A stretch of 64,000 nucleotides of DNA from Closterium sp. NIES-65. Lineage: Eukaryota > Streptophyta > Zygnematophyceae > Desmidiales > Closteriaceae. Position numbers and translations under genes: made by a program. This document shows, piece after piece, positions 9,576-19,575 of the stretch. How positions within the stretch are numbered: the first letter of the stretch is position 1; the number at the start of each line of letters is the position of its first letter. The notes under the pieces are model-generated. The model did not search any database and had not been told where the DNA came from. It worked only from the letters and a program-made list of their open reading frames with translations. The stretch spans positions 3,496,501 through 3,560,500 of the forward strand of contig CANXME010000213.1 of NCBI GenBank assembly GCA_948144175.1. Reading direction: 5' to 3'.

Positions 9576-12500
9576 TCAAGAAGTGAGCAAGTGAGGCAAG
9601 ACAGGCACAAGACCCAGCTGCGTGCAGCAGCGCTGATGATCACAAGGCGCAAGTGCCTTGGTGAAGACATCAGCACTATTGGCCTCAGAGGCCACGTACG
9701 CAAGCCGCAACTGTCCACGCTGCTGTAGCTCACGAGCAAGAAAGTAGCGGAGAGCAATGTGCTTTGTCCTGTGCTCCAGTCGCTGCTCTCGACACAAGGC
9801 CAGCATGGCCTTGTTGTCTACGTACAGGACTGGAGGAGAACGAGGCGGCTCTCCAAGGTCGGTCAGCAGGTAGGTGAGCCAGCGAAGCTCCTGGGCAGCC
9901 ATAGCCCCGGCGTAGATCTCAGCCTCACAACTGGAGCCGAGAACAGAAGACGAGCGGGTAGCCCGCCACGAAACAGAGCCGGAACCAAGACTGAAGGTGT
10001 AACCCTGTGACGACCGCTGCGTAGCCTGGTCGTCAGTCCAAGAAGCGTCCGCGTGCCCAGTGAGGACCACTGGACTGCGCCCTCCAAGCACTAGCCCCAT
10101 GCCCGACGTACTGCACAAGTAGCGCAACACCCTCTTCGCTGCAGCCATGTGCTCTGGTCGGTGTCTCCCAGGAGCAACATAGCGTGCAAGAATGCTAAGA
10201 GGGTATGCAAGGTCAGGTCGTGTGCAGGTCATCAGGTACATGAGGGAGCCGACAAGCTCTGGATACGGGCCACTCGACTCTACGGACTCATCCGAAGGCA
10301 GAGCTGAGAGCGAGTGGCGAGTAGGCAGAGGAGTGGCCTGAGGCGAGGAGTACGTGAAGCCGAAGCGCTGAAGGACCTGCTGCACCATGTGTGACTGAGT
10401 CAGGGTAATGGTGCGGCGTGCTCTGTCCCGGGTGATCTGCAAGCCAAGGTAGCTGCGCAGTTCACCCAGGTCTGTGCACGTGTGTCTCTTCTGCAGTTCG
10501 GACTTCACGTAGGCAAGTCCAGCAGTGTCAGCTGTGGCAAAGACCAAGTCGTCGACGTACACGAGGATGTAGAACGGCGGCAGAGAGGTGTCGGTGCGCA
10601 GAAACAGCGACGGGTCGGCAGTAGAAGGAGCAAACCCAAGTGCCGCCAGTGTAGTCCTCAGTGTGTCGTGCCACTCACGTGGCGCCTGGCGGAGACCGTA
10701 GACTGGACGCCGGAGACTCCACTGGGTACCAGGAGGGAAAGACCCAGTGAAGCCAGGTGGGCGACGCAGCCAGATCTCCTCGTGCAGGCTGCCCTGCAAG
10801 AAAGCAGTGCTGAAGTCGAGAGAGTGCAGCTCGTAGTCACGGTGAGCAGCAACGTGCAGCAGTACCCGAAGAGTGGTCATCTTCGGGGTGGGGGAGAAGG
10901 TCTGAAAGTAGTCAACTCCCTGCCGCTGACTGAAGCCACGAGCCACGTAACGCGCCTTGAAGACAGGCGGAGAACCCGGCGGCCGCTTCACCCTGAAGAT
11001 CCACATGCCACTGACTATGTTCGCCCCAGGAGGGGGAACAGCGTCAACGTAGGTGCCTGTGGACTTCCAGGAAGCCATCTCTGCATCCATAGCTGCCTGC
11101 CACTGAGAGGAGTAGGGACCCTCTATCGCCTCCGCGTAAGAGCGCGGAGTCGGGATGTCAAGTGCATCCGGGTCTCCCTCAGGGGCTAGCAGTACAGACG
11201 CGAGATGAGGTGAAGCGGCGGCCAGACACTGGAACTCCTCCTGCCTGTCCTCAAGGACGTCCGTGCCAAGGGCACACTCACCCCCGACGGACGGAGGACA
11301 GGCAGAATCAGACTCAGCGACAAGACTAGCAGCGTAGTCTAGACGACAGCGCGCAGCAAAGTCGACGAGCTCAGTGACAAGGGCAGACGCAGCAGAAGAC
11401 TCGAAAGAAGGGTCAGTGACGACAGTAGCAAGGAGACGCGTGACAGTAGGACTGGCAGCACGAAGAGAGTCCGACTCCGGGTCGGCACGAGAAGGAAGAG
11501 AGGACTCAGGAGGAGAAGGCAAAGGGGCACGCAGAGCAGCAGTGGACGGACGCAGAGACATCCGGTGTGTGCCAGGGACAGGAGGAGGACGCTGACGCGA
11601 ACCGCGACCACTAGTGCGTGCAGTACGAACAGGCGACGCAAGACGAGACGCAGGCTCACGACGCTCAGTAAGACCTCTAGTCGGACCAGCGTAGGGAGAG
11701 GGAGCAGGCAAAGGGGAGGCAGGCTGTAGCTGTGACTGTGACGGGACTGGCTGTGGACCCTCTAAGGGAGGAGGAGTAGGACCAGGAGAAGGTGTAAGAC
11801 CAAGAACCTGCTGCAGCAGCGGAACGAAGTACGGTCGGGGCCGCGTGGCGACGCTAGAAACAGCACGGACAGCACCAGTACCCCCAGCAGGAGTACCCGC
11901 TCCAGCAGCACCTCCAGCAGCACCAGGAGAACTGCCAGGCGGACCGCCAGTGTTAGTCGCAGCGCCAACACCCTCAGCAGCACCAGCTCCAGGAGAAACC
12001 TCAGGCCCAGCAGCTCCAGTACCCACAGCACTAGCACCTCCGGGACGCGCGGCAGCAGCACCCTCTGCAGCCGAAGAACCTCCAGCACCAGCAGCACGCC
12101 TCCAGCGCCAGGCAAACCACTCACGCAGCTCCTGTGGGGAGAGTGGCTCTCGGCGAGACGAAGCACCTCCAGGCGGAGAACCTCCAGGCGAAGAACCTCC
12201 AGGCTCAGCACCCTCAAGCAAAGCACCTCCAGGCGGAGCACCCCCAGTCGCAGCACCCCCAGGCTCAGCACCCCCAGGCTCAGCACCCCAAGGATCAGCA
12301 CCCCCAGGCTCAGCACCCCTAGGCTCTGCACCCCCAGGCTCAGCACCCCCAGGCTCAGCACCCCCAGACTCCGCACCCCCAGGCTCAGCACCCCCAGGCG
12401 TAGCACCTCCAGTCCCAGCACCCCCAGGCTCAGCTCCTGCAGCAGCACCAGAGTCACCAGTGACCTCGACAGGCTCGACCGCGTCTACCTGGGACACACC

Positions 12501-14430
12501 TGAAGGGGCAAGACCCTGAGGGGGAAGGGGGTCTACCGTGGGGGGACCTGGTACCAAGAAGAGCGGGGGCGGGGGAAGGGACGGAGTACGGTAGGGGAAG
12601 AGGCGGTAGTAGGGTACCGACTCGTCGAACGTGACGTCTTGGGAGGACAGAACACGCCGAGAGGTGGGGTGGTAGAACTGCCACCCAGGGGCGTCGGGGG
12701 GGAACCCCAGGAAGACGCAGGGAGCAGCGCGAGGGGACAGCTTGTCCGCAGACAAGTCGCGGACAAACGCCCGAGATCCCCAGACCCGGAACGCCGACGC
12801 ATCGCCAACCTTCCCCGTCCACAGCAGGGCTGGGGAGGTCTCCGGCCTGGAGACCCTGGGGTGGAGGTTGATCTGATGCGCCGCGTACCTGACCGCAAAC
12901 GGCCACAGAAAATGGGGGGCAGCCGCATGCATCATAGACGTACGAGCGACGTCCATGACCATGCCAATGCGGCGCTCTGCAATCCCATTTTGCTGCGGTG
13001 AGTCCGGAAGCGTGAAGGTCTGGCGGATGCCTCGCGCACGACAGAAGGCACGCAGAAGGCCAGAGGAGAACTCTCCGCCTCTGTCCGAGTGCAGACGCAA
13101 CACAGGAAAGTCCGAGCCAAAGCTCTGCCTGAGCTGGAGACGAGCTGCGCGGATCCAGTCGATCAGCACCTCAGTGACATCACCCTTGCTGCGCAAGGGG
13201 AAGACTGTGGTGTAACGCGAGTAGTCGTCAACCACCAACAGGAAGTAGCGCTCGTGACCGAGTCCACGGACGCGGGCAGGGCCCCACACGTCCATGTGAA
13301 GCGTCTGCAACGGAGCCTCTGTCGGAGGAAACTGGGAGGAGTGAGGGGCAGCACGCTGGCGCCCCTCGACACAGGGGACACAGGCAGGGCCAGGGCCCTG
13401 AGGAAGGGGAGGGAGGGACCGGGGGAGACCAGACACAAGAAGACGGGAGGCCATGCCTCTGAGCCGAAGCAGAGAGGGGTGGCCAAGGCGGTGGTGCCAG
13501 AGGAGAGTCTCGTGAGACAGACGGCGACACGAACAGGGGGCTGACTCAGGACCAGACCTGGACGCTGCAGCAAACACCTGACCAGACGAAGGGACTCTAC
13601 CAGACTCAGCACCGGGAGGAGAAGCAGTTGTCAGTGTGTACAGGCTCGACCCTGGCTGACGTGTAAACGTAGCCAGGTGGTGACCTGTGCTAGCCTCTGT
13701 GCAGTGTGTCACCCGTTGACGAGCAGGAGTGAACTGGTGGACACCCACATCCTGTAGGTCAGCACCACTCACCAGGTTCGTAGAGAACGAGGGGAGGTAA
13801 AGACCAGTCAGGGTGCCAGAGGGAGCCGCCGGACACGGGAGGACTATGGAGAAATGAGACAGGACAGGACCCCCAGAGGGGTCAGCCAGGGACACCGCAA
13901 CAGGCCGACGAAGCGGCGTGAGAGTGGTGCGGTCCCGAAAGAAGGAGCGAGACGCCCCAGAGTCAAGGGTGAAGGTGTGAGAGGCAGAAGCCGACACAGT
14001 ACCTGAGAGGGCAGACTCACTAGTACCTGAGAGCACAGACGCACTGGCACCTAGAGCAGCAGCCTCACTGGCACCTGACGCAGCAGTACCAATGCCCGGG
14101 TCGGGCGGGAAACACCGGTAACAGTCACCATCATCACTAACAGTCACAGCATACATGGCAGCAAGGATAGCATCAAAGTCAAGATCAAAAACAGCTACAC
14201 CAGCCCTAGACAGCTCTCCCCAGCAGGGGATCTCAGAGGCCTCCGGAAACTGCTGGCGCCAAGCGTCGGTCAAGCGGGCAAAGCAGCGGCGAGCTGTGTG
14301 GGTGCCCCCACACTGCTCACCCTCGCGGTCGCCGGTGCGAAGGACGTAGGTGCACGGACCGAACGCCCCACCACGCTGACGCTGCGAGTACCACTCACGG
14401 AGCTGCTGAGGGGCGGGGACGTCGCGAGAG

Positions 14431-14477
<47 letters not shown>

Positions 14478-15554
14478 CTGACCACCCCCAGTGCTGCCCC
14501 TCTGGGACGAGCCACTCCGACCACCTCCACCACCGCCTCCCCAGCCTCCGCCGCCACCGCCGCCACCGCCACCCTCGCCCCCGCCGCTCCCACTGCCACC
14601 TCCGCCACCACCTCCGCCGCCACCTCCGCCTCCACTGCCGCCACCAGTACCGCCACTCCCGCCTCCACCCCCACCGCCACCCGCACTCCCCCCGCCGCCC
14701 CCACCTCCTCCGCCACCGCCCCCGGTAGCTCCACCCGCTCCCTTACCCCCCTTGCTCCTGCCAGAGCAGCGCCTACCGCTGGGGGCAGACGCCGCACCGA
14801 CCGACTCTAAACCAACGAGGTCGGCCGCAGCAGCAGAGGCGACAGAGGGTAACAGGGGGGAAGGAGAACACCCCTCAAAGATGGGGGTGCGCGGGTCACC
14901 ACGAGAGGCCCCTACAGCGACTATGCTCTTCTCGGCCGCTAGCAGGGACTTCTCGAGGAGGTCGACAGTGAGGGTGGTGGGGCAGACAGAGAGAAACTGG
15001 TCCCTAACAGCACGAAGGGACTCAGGGAGACGGGTGACTAGAAAGTAGAGGGTGATGTACATGGGAGGGGGGTTTTCGGCGAGGAAGGCAGCAGGAAGCG
15101 CAGCTCGGTAGCGAGTGTCACTAGCGCGAAGGTGGGTAAAGAGGTCAGTGACTGTCGGAAAGGCAGCAAGGTCAGGGAAGAGGTACGGTAGCATGAGGCG
15201 GCTCAGTGTAGCAGTGGAGGGGGAGGAGTAGCGCGCAACTACAGCGTCGTACAAGGCCTGAGCGGTCTTGCACTGACTAAAGTGGGCACGCTCGGAGGAA
15301 GGGAGGTGGCGACGCACAGCAAGACGTGCTGCAGCATCGCGTGTGGCCCACTTGGAGCGAACAGTGGGGTCAGCATCAGCAGGAGGGGCAGGGACAGCGC
15401 CAGAGGCAAAGTCAAAGAGAGAGATGTCATCTACTGAATCGCACTGCAAGTACAGCTGCAGGTCCTCGACCCAGACCGCAAAGTCAATGGCGCGACCCTC
15501 AGCGTCAAAGGCCAGGACACTGGGGGTGGCCATGATAGCAGCCGACAGTCTCAC
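9576..15554 (-). CDS. E3 Gag-Pol polyprotein, 1992 aa, intact
   Basis: One frame encodes the whole Copia polyprotein used for particle formation, reverse transcription and integration. Approximate order: Gag N-terminus from MATPSVLAFDAEGR (Met 8 may be the real start, as relatives begin there); Gly-rich tract 267-352; poly-Gln 358-373; Cys/His motif C-X13-C-X3-H-X4-C near 400-425 in place of a classical zinc knuckle; protease LDSGASRSFF near 530; pre-integrase HHRLGHPS near 690; integrase core MDVWG (~754), HSDRGGEF (~822), NGIAERR (~858); a repeated EPGGA linker near 1040-1140; RT with VARGFSQRQGVDYFQTFSP (~1535) and YVDDLVF (~1664); RNase H with GHADASW (~1835), SCEAEIYAG and YVDNKAM (~1910). 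All catalytic motifs are present. Gag and Pol are in one frame with no stop or shift between them. Confidence 0.95.
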
Positions 15555-15669
15555 CAGAGAAGAAGGGTCGAGCAGCTCAGTAGGACAGCAACACAGCAGC
15601 TCAGCAACTCCGCCGGCCCAGGAGTAGCAGCAGCCCCACAGGATCCGGCTCCCGGGACCGTAGACGGAT

Positions 15670-16400
15670 CGGGCGGCTCGGGCGGCTCGGGCGGCTCAGG
15701 CGGCTCGGGCGGCTTGGGCGGCTCGGGCGGCTCGGTCGGCTCGGGCGGCTCGCGCGGCTCGGGTGACGCGGGGGCACACGGGCGGCGCGGGCGGCTGCAC
15801 GGGCGGCTCACGGGCGGCTGGGGCGGCTCACGGGCGGCACGGTGGGCGGCTGCACGGGCGGCTGCACGGGCGGTTGCACGGGCGGGTGCACGGGCGGCGC
15901 ACGGGCGACTGCACGGGTGGCGCGGCGGGCTGCAGCACGGGCGGCGGGGCCGCAATGGGGGCCGTAGCGGGGCTGCAGTGGGGCCTAAGCGGGGCCGTAG
16001 CGGGGCCGTAGCGGGGCCGACGACGGGCTGTAGCGGGGCCGTAGCAGGGTCGGCGGGGCCTAGGCGGGGCCGACGGGGCCGACGGGGCCGTAGCGAGGCC
16101 GTAGCGGGGCCGTAGCGGGGCCTAAGCGGAGCCGACGGGGCCTAAGCGGGGCCGACGGGGCCTAAGCGGGGCCGACGGGGCCTAAGCGGGGCCGACGCGG
16201 GGCCGTAGCGGGGCCTAAGCGGGGCCGACGGGGCCTGAGCGGGGCCGAAGGGGCCTAAGCGGGGCCGACGAGGGGCCGTAGCGGGGCCTAAGCGGGGCCG
16301 ACGGGGCCTAAGCGGGGCCAACGCGGGGCCGTAGCGGGGCCTAAGCGGGGCCGACGGGGCCTAAGCGGGGCCGAAGCGGGGCCGTAGGGGTAAAGCGAAG
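15670..16400 (-). repeat. E3 leader: GC-rich tandem repeats
   Basis: Near gag the units are of the type GGCGGCTCGG and GGCGGCTGCACG (15670-15930). Further out they become a regular array of GGGGCCTAAGC and GGGGCCGACG units (15950-16385). An A-run (T on the coding strand) of about 19 bases at 16425-16443 and the palindrome GCGCGCC...GGCGCGC follow before the primer-binding site. No credible protein is encoded. Confidence 0.88.
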
Positions 16401-16481
16401 GTGAGGGCGACACGCAGGGTCGCTAAAAAAAAAAAAAAAAAAACGCGCGCCTCGGGGCGCGCTTCGGTGGGCCCTAGGAAC

Positions 16482-16512
16482 AGTCCCTAGGAGGGGACCT
16501 GCTCTGATTCCA
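16482..16512 (-). promoter_or_regulatory. E3 primer-binding site and hairpin
   Basis: Coding strand reads TGGAATCAGAGCAGGTCCCC, one base from the tRNA-Met type site TGGTATCAGAGC. The adjacent stem is AGGTCCC/GGGACT, where E1, E5, E6 and E9 have GGTTCCC/GGGAACT. The arms change together. Confidence 0.75.
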
Positions 16513-16644
16513 TGAGAAGAATTGAACGAGAATGAAATTACTATGAACGAAGTGAGTACAAATAGGAAACCCTAATTGTGTTGTACCCCCTATGGGATAC
16601 CCCACTATAGCCTACACAAATAAGTAAGCTATAATGTTCTGACA
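16513..16644 (-). repeat. E3 5' LTR (132 bp)
   Basis: Plus strand runs from TGAGAAGAATTG to TTCTGACA and is followed by the second CGTTG target copy (16645-16649). Two differences from the 3' LTR at 9232-9363. Confidence 0.95.
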
Positions 16645-17342
16645 CGTTGAAGTTCTCTGCCGTCGAGTAGTAGTAGCGAATCCATGTCTATGACGCCTGC
16701 TCGTATCGTGTTGTTTAACACAGTGTTGCTTGGATGTCCTGTGCGTGCATGCTAGATGTCTTCGGAGGCGCGGTGTCCGGGTGAACGTTGATACACATCG
16801 GAGTTGGAGTAGAAGCTGGCGACGAGGTTTGCGCTTCTGTGGACTTCTCGTGGAGTCGGGTTCAGCTGCTGTGCGGGTGTTGGTGGTGCTTCGTCGACGA
16901 AGACTGGTGTCGTTGGTCCTGCTGCTGCCGATGATGTTTCTGCTGCTGCCGATGTTGTCTCTGCTGCTGTCGATGTTGTCTCTGCTGCTGCCAATGTTGT
17001 CTCTGCTGCTGCCGATGTTGTCTCTGCTGCTGCCGATGTTGTCTCTGCTGCTGCCGTTTGTTGAATCGTTGCTAACGCTCGTGTTAGTTCTGCTTCAGGG
17101 ATGGTGTGCGAGTACCAGAAACCTCCCGGGCTGAAGTCGGGGTCGAGATCCGGGGGATGTGTCCATTCGGCGAAGTTGACGATGGCATCGCTGTCTGCAG
17201 TGCCCAGGTCTGGGACAAAATCGAGGACGAAGACGTTGTTCTTCAAAACCGCTTTTCCGATGTAGAGACCGCCCTTCCCGTGGTACAGCTTAAACTCCTG
17301 GGTGGTGCTGTCGGCTTCCAAGTGGATGCCTTTCGCCATCAA
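16645..17342 (-). pseudogene. E4 protease-to-pre-integrase segment
   Basis: Continues the E4 frame after the TAG at 17343-17345. It starts LMAKGIHLEADSTTQEF, the region following the Copia signature NLLSVSQL, and has a run of about seven ETTSAAA-type repeats (about 16915-17055) before a TAG at 16752-16754. That stop stands where a Trp is expected ahead of HARTGHPSNTVL, the GAG-pre-integrase motif, so a TGG-to-TAG change is likely. The frame then runs through MDSLLLLDGRELQ into the E3 insertion point and resumes at 9231. Confidence 0.85.
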
Positions 17343-18884
17343 CTAGCTGACGCTCAGTAAGTTGTAGCCGAGTCCCTCCGCGATAAGTACTTTTGACATG
17401 TGTAATATAACGTTTGTCTCTCGTGACTGAAGTTGTACTACTCCTTGTCGTCGTGTGCGCAGGTTCTGGTTGTTGGCGACCGTGATGACTACTTCTCGCT
17501 GAAGTCGATGCTCGCGTTGAACGAAGCGTCCTGAGGAGCACATATGTTGTCCGCAGCAACTGTCCAAGAACCAAGTATCTTGTCCGGACGGTTCGCTTTG
17601 AGCGATGGCGGCGTACGTCGGGTTCGGCTGGAGTGACTCACGGCGAGGCGTGCTGTTGTCGAGTTCTTCTTCCGGTGAGTAGTGAGGCGGTGACTCGGTT
17701 GTGCAGGAGTCTGTTATCTTCACCATGCAATTGACAATGTTTCTTGCTCCTTGTGCAGGTTGTCCTGTTGAAGTTGTTGAAGCTTGGATTGAAGTCGTCG
17801 GATTTGCTTGCGTTGAAGTGACTTGGGAGCTTGAAGGCCGAAGTTGTCGCTGTGGTGTCGTCGACTGCTGACGAGACGGGCAGTGCGTACGAGGATGACC
17901 CGAGGTCTTGCAGATGTGGCAGAACGGAGGTACTGTCTTCACTTGTTGCTGTTGCCAATTGTTGTTGTTGTTGTATCGTCGCTGAGTGTGAAACGCAAAC
18001 TCCGGTACTAATGTTTTCTTCTTGTGTCTTTCTTCTTGCAGGTCCATGTCCTGCTGCTCGGCATGAATTTCGGCGTAGAGTGCCGCTTCGGAGATTCTCC
18101 CGTGTGCTCGTAATATGGCGCGAGTGGAGCGCCAGTGGGGGCCGAGACCGCCGATGACCACCGTGACAAAGGCGTCTTCTGAAATCGGCCCTCCGCATCG
18201 AAGAAGCTTGTCGCGCAGTTCGCGGCAGCGGCTGATATAAGCCATGCCTTTCTCGCCTGGTTTCATTTCAATTGTTGTCAGCTGCGCCATTAACCGGCTT
18301 TGATTTACACTGTCCGTTGCTTGATACATGTTCTTCAGGTGGTTGTACGCGAGCTCCGCGGAGTTGTCGTAGCCTCGGTAAGTCCTGATGTTCTGCTGTT
18401 GGGTCGGGGTGATGTTTCTCAGCAGTATCGTGTACGCCATCATTGATTGATAGGTGTACTGCTGCTTCTCATACTGCGTGCCGTTTGTTGGATATGGCAG
18501 GGATCCGTCGAAGAAGCCAAGGATATGTGCTCCTTCCATCATCAGTTCGAATTCGAACGACCAGGTGAAGAAGTCCTTTCCGTCGAAAGGTTTTGTCGTT
18601 TGAAGCTTTAGGACATGCGCGAATTGCGATTGAACTTGTAATGCGTCCAATGCCCTTTCTTGTCCCGGTGCAGATTGCGGTTGCGGCATGAAGCTGACGG
18701 AGCCGCGCTGGGGCTCGTACGGAGCAAAGGTAGGTTGTTGTTGTTGTTGTTGAATCCCGCGTGTGTAGGATGAGCCGTCGAGACTCATAGGAGTCACGTT
18801 GTTGTTGTTGCTATTGTTTGACTGCGCAGGTACTCGCTGATGCTGCTCATAGAAGGACATGAAGGAGAACAAAATCTCCATCAT
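17343..18884 (-). pseudogene. E4 Gag and protease (513 codons)
   Basis: Starts MMEILFSFMSFYEQHQR, followed by Asn and Gln tracts, then the UBN2-like Gag body (KPFDGKDFFTWSFEFELM, LMAQLTTIEMKPGEKGMAYI, VIGGLGPHW). A classical zinc knuckle CHICKTSGHPRTHC (CX2CX4HX4C) and the protease motif WFLDSCCGQHM follow. It ends LLSVS-TAG at 17343-17345. Copia proteins normally read LLSVSQL here, so a CAG-to-TAG change is the simplest explanation. The protease has DSCC instead of D[ST]G, shared with E11. Confidence 0.88.
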
Positions 18885-19080
18885 GCTTCGATCGAAGCCC
18901 GCGGGTGTTTCCGTAGACCCAGCTGCTGGTCTCGTGGTGGTTCCTTCCTCTGTCTGTAGACCAGAGACAGGAGGAGGAGTAGTGCCTGGAGAGCCGTTGG
19001 AGGAGCTCCTCTCCTTCCTAGTGACATGTCTTCTTTTGTATTAAGTAATAAGAGAAATGTAACTTTGAAACTCTAACTTG

Positions 19081-19091
19081 CTCTCATACCA
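19081..19091 (-). promoter_or_regulatory. E4 primer-binding site
   Basis: Coding strand TGGTATGAGAG follows the LTR directly. The same site, TGGTATGAGAGC, follows the E11 5' LTR. It is one base from the tRNA-Met type site. The family A hairpin is absent here. Confidence 0.75.
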
Positions 19092-19525
19092 TGTTGGGCT
19101 GGGGTGCCCTAGGATCTTTGTAGAGTTAAAGTCTGAGTAGGATAATGTAATAGCGGAAGCGTTTAATAAAAGTCTTTGAACCACCTTGCGCTGGTATGTG
19201 AGGGCAAAGTAAGGTTGATTAAAACAAGCAAATACAAAGTTTTATATAAGAGTACAAGGAATATGAATAGACATGATTAAACTGTTTTACTGTTGCGATT
19301 CGATATAGTGCGACTCGGGCAACTGCTCAATGTCGAGTCAGTTGTTTGTCCTTGCTGTCGCGCTGCATTTGTTAAGTCAAAGGTCGCTGACCTTTGACCT
19401 TCTCGTAACCTCCGGCGGTTACCCTAACCTCCGAGGGTTGACTCGTTACGCTTCGATTTGAGCTGCTTCGCTTGTGTCCTGAGTTTCGACACGACAGAGG
19501 CGCTTAAGACTTGTTGTTCCCAACA
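19092..19525 (-). repeat. E4 5' LTR (434 bp)
   Basis: Bounded by a perfect 7-base terminal inverted repeat, TGTTGGG at 19092 and CCCAACA at 19519-19525, and directly followed on the coding side by the primer-binding site. Its sequence differs from the E2/E11 LTR, so E4 is a separate lineage of the same Copia family. The upstream end lies 50 bp from the stop codon of the Egt1 gene. Confidence 0.88.
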
Positions 19526-19575
19526 CAGGCCAGTTGTAGGAAAAAGCTCTCTTGCTTCACAGCCCACGGACTCCG

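Larger units (their letters stand above)
9232..16644 (-). mobile_element. E3: complete Copia element family A (7413 bp)
   Basis: Full-length element with 132-bp LTRs at 9232-9363 (3') and 16513-16644 (5') that differ at two positions, flanked by CGTTG on both sides. It has a primer-binding site, a leader of GC-rich repeats and a single uninterrupted 1992-codon frame. Its 3' untranslated segment (9364-9575) carries the family's conserved GCTTTGCTTTGCTTTG tract and ends in GCCTATGGGGGTG before the LTR. It is the only apparently autonomous element here. Confidence 0.96.
6837..19525 (-). mobile_element. E4: Copia element family B, 5' and middle parts, split by E3
   Basis: Minus-strand Copia element with 5' LTR at 19092-19525, gag at 17343-18884, protease and pre-integrase at 16645-17342, then integrase, RT and RNase H at 6837-9231. 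E3 occupies 9232-16644. When E3 and one CGTTG copy are removed, the frame reads straight through (ELQ-RARGTCLICPEAD). The element is cut at 6837 by E2, so its last codons and 3' LTR lie left of the window. It is the oldest layer in the left block. Confidence 0.93.

Noticed and set aside
16440-16470. Palindrome plus T-run in the E3 leader considered as a transcription terminator
   Set aside because: Hairpin plus T-run termination is bacterial. In a retrotransposon leader it would stop the genomic RNA. The T-run is reported as a finding without that function.
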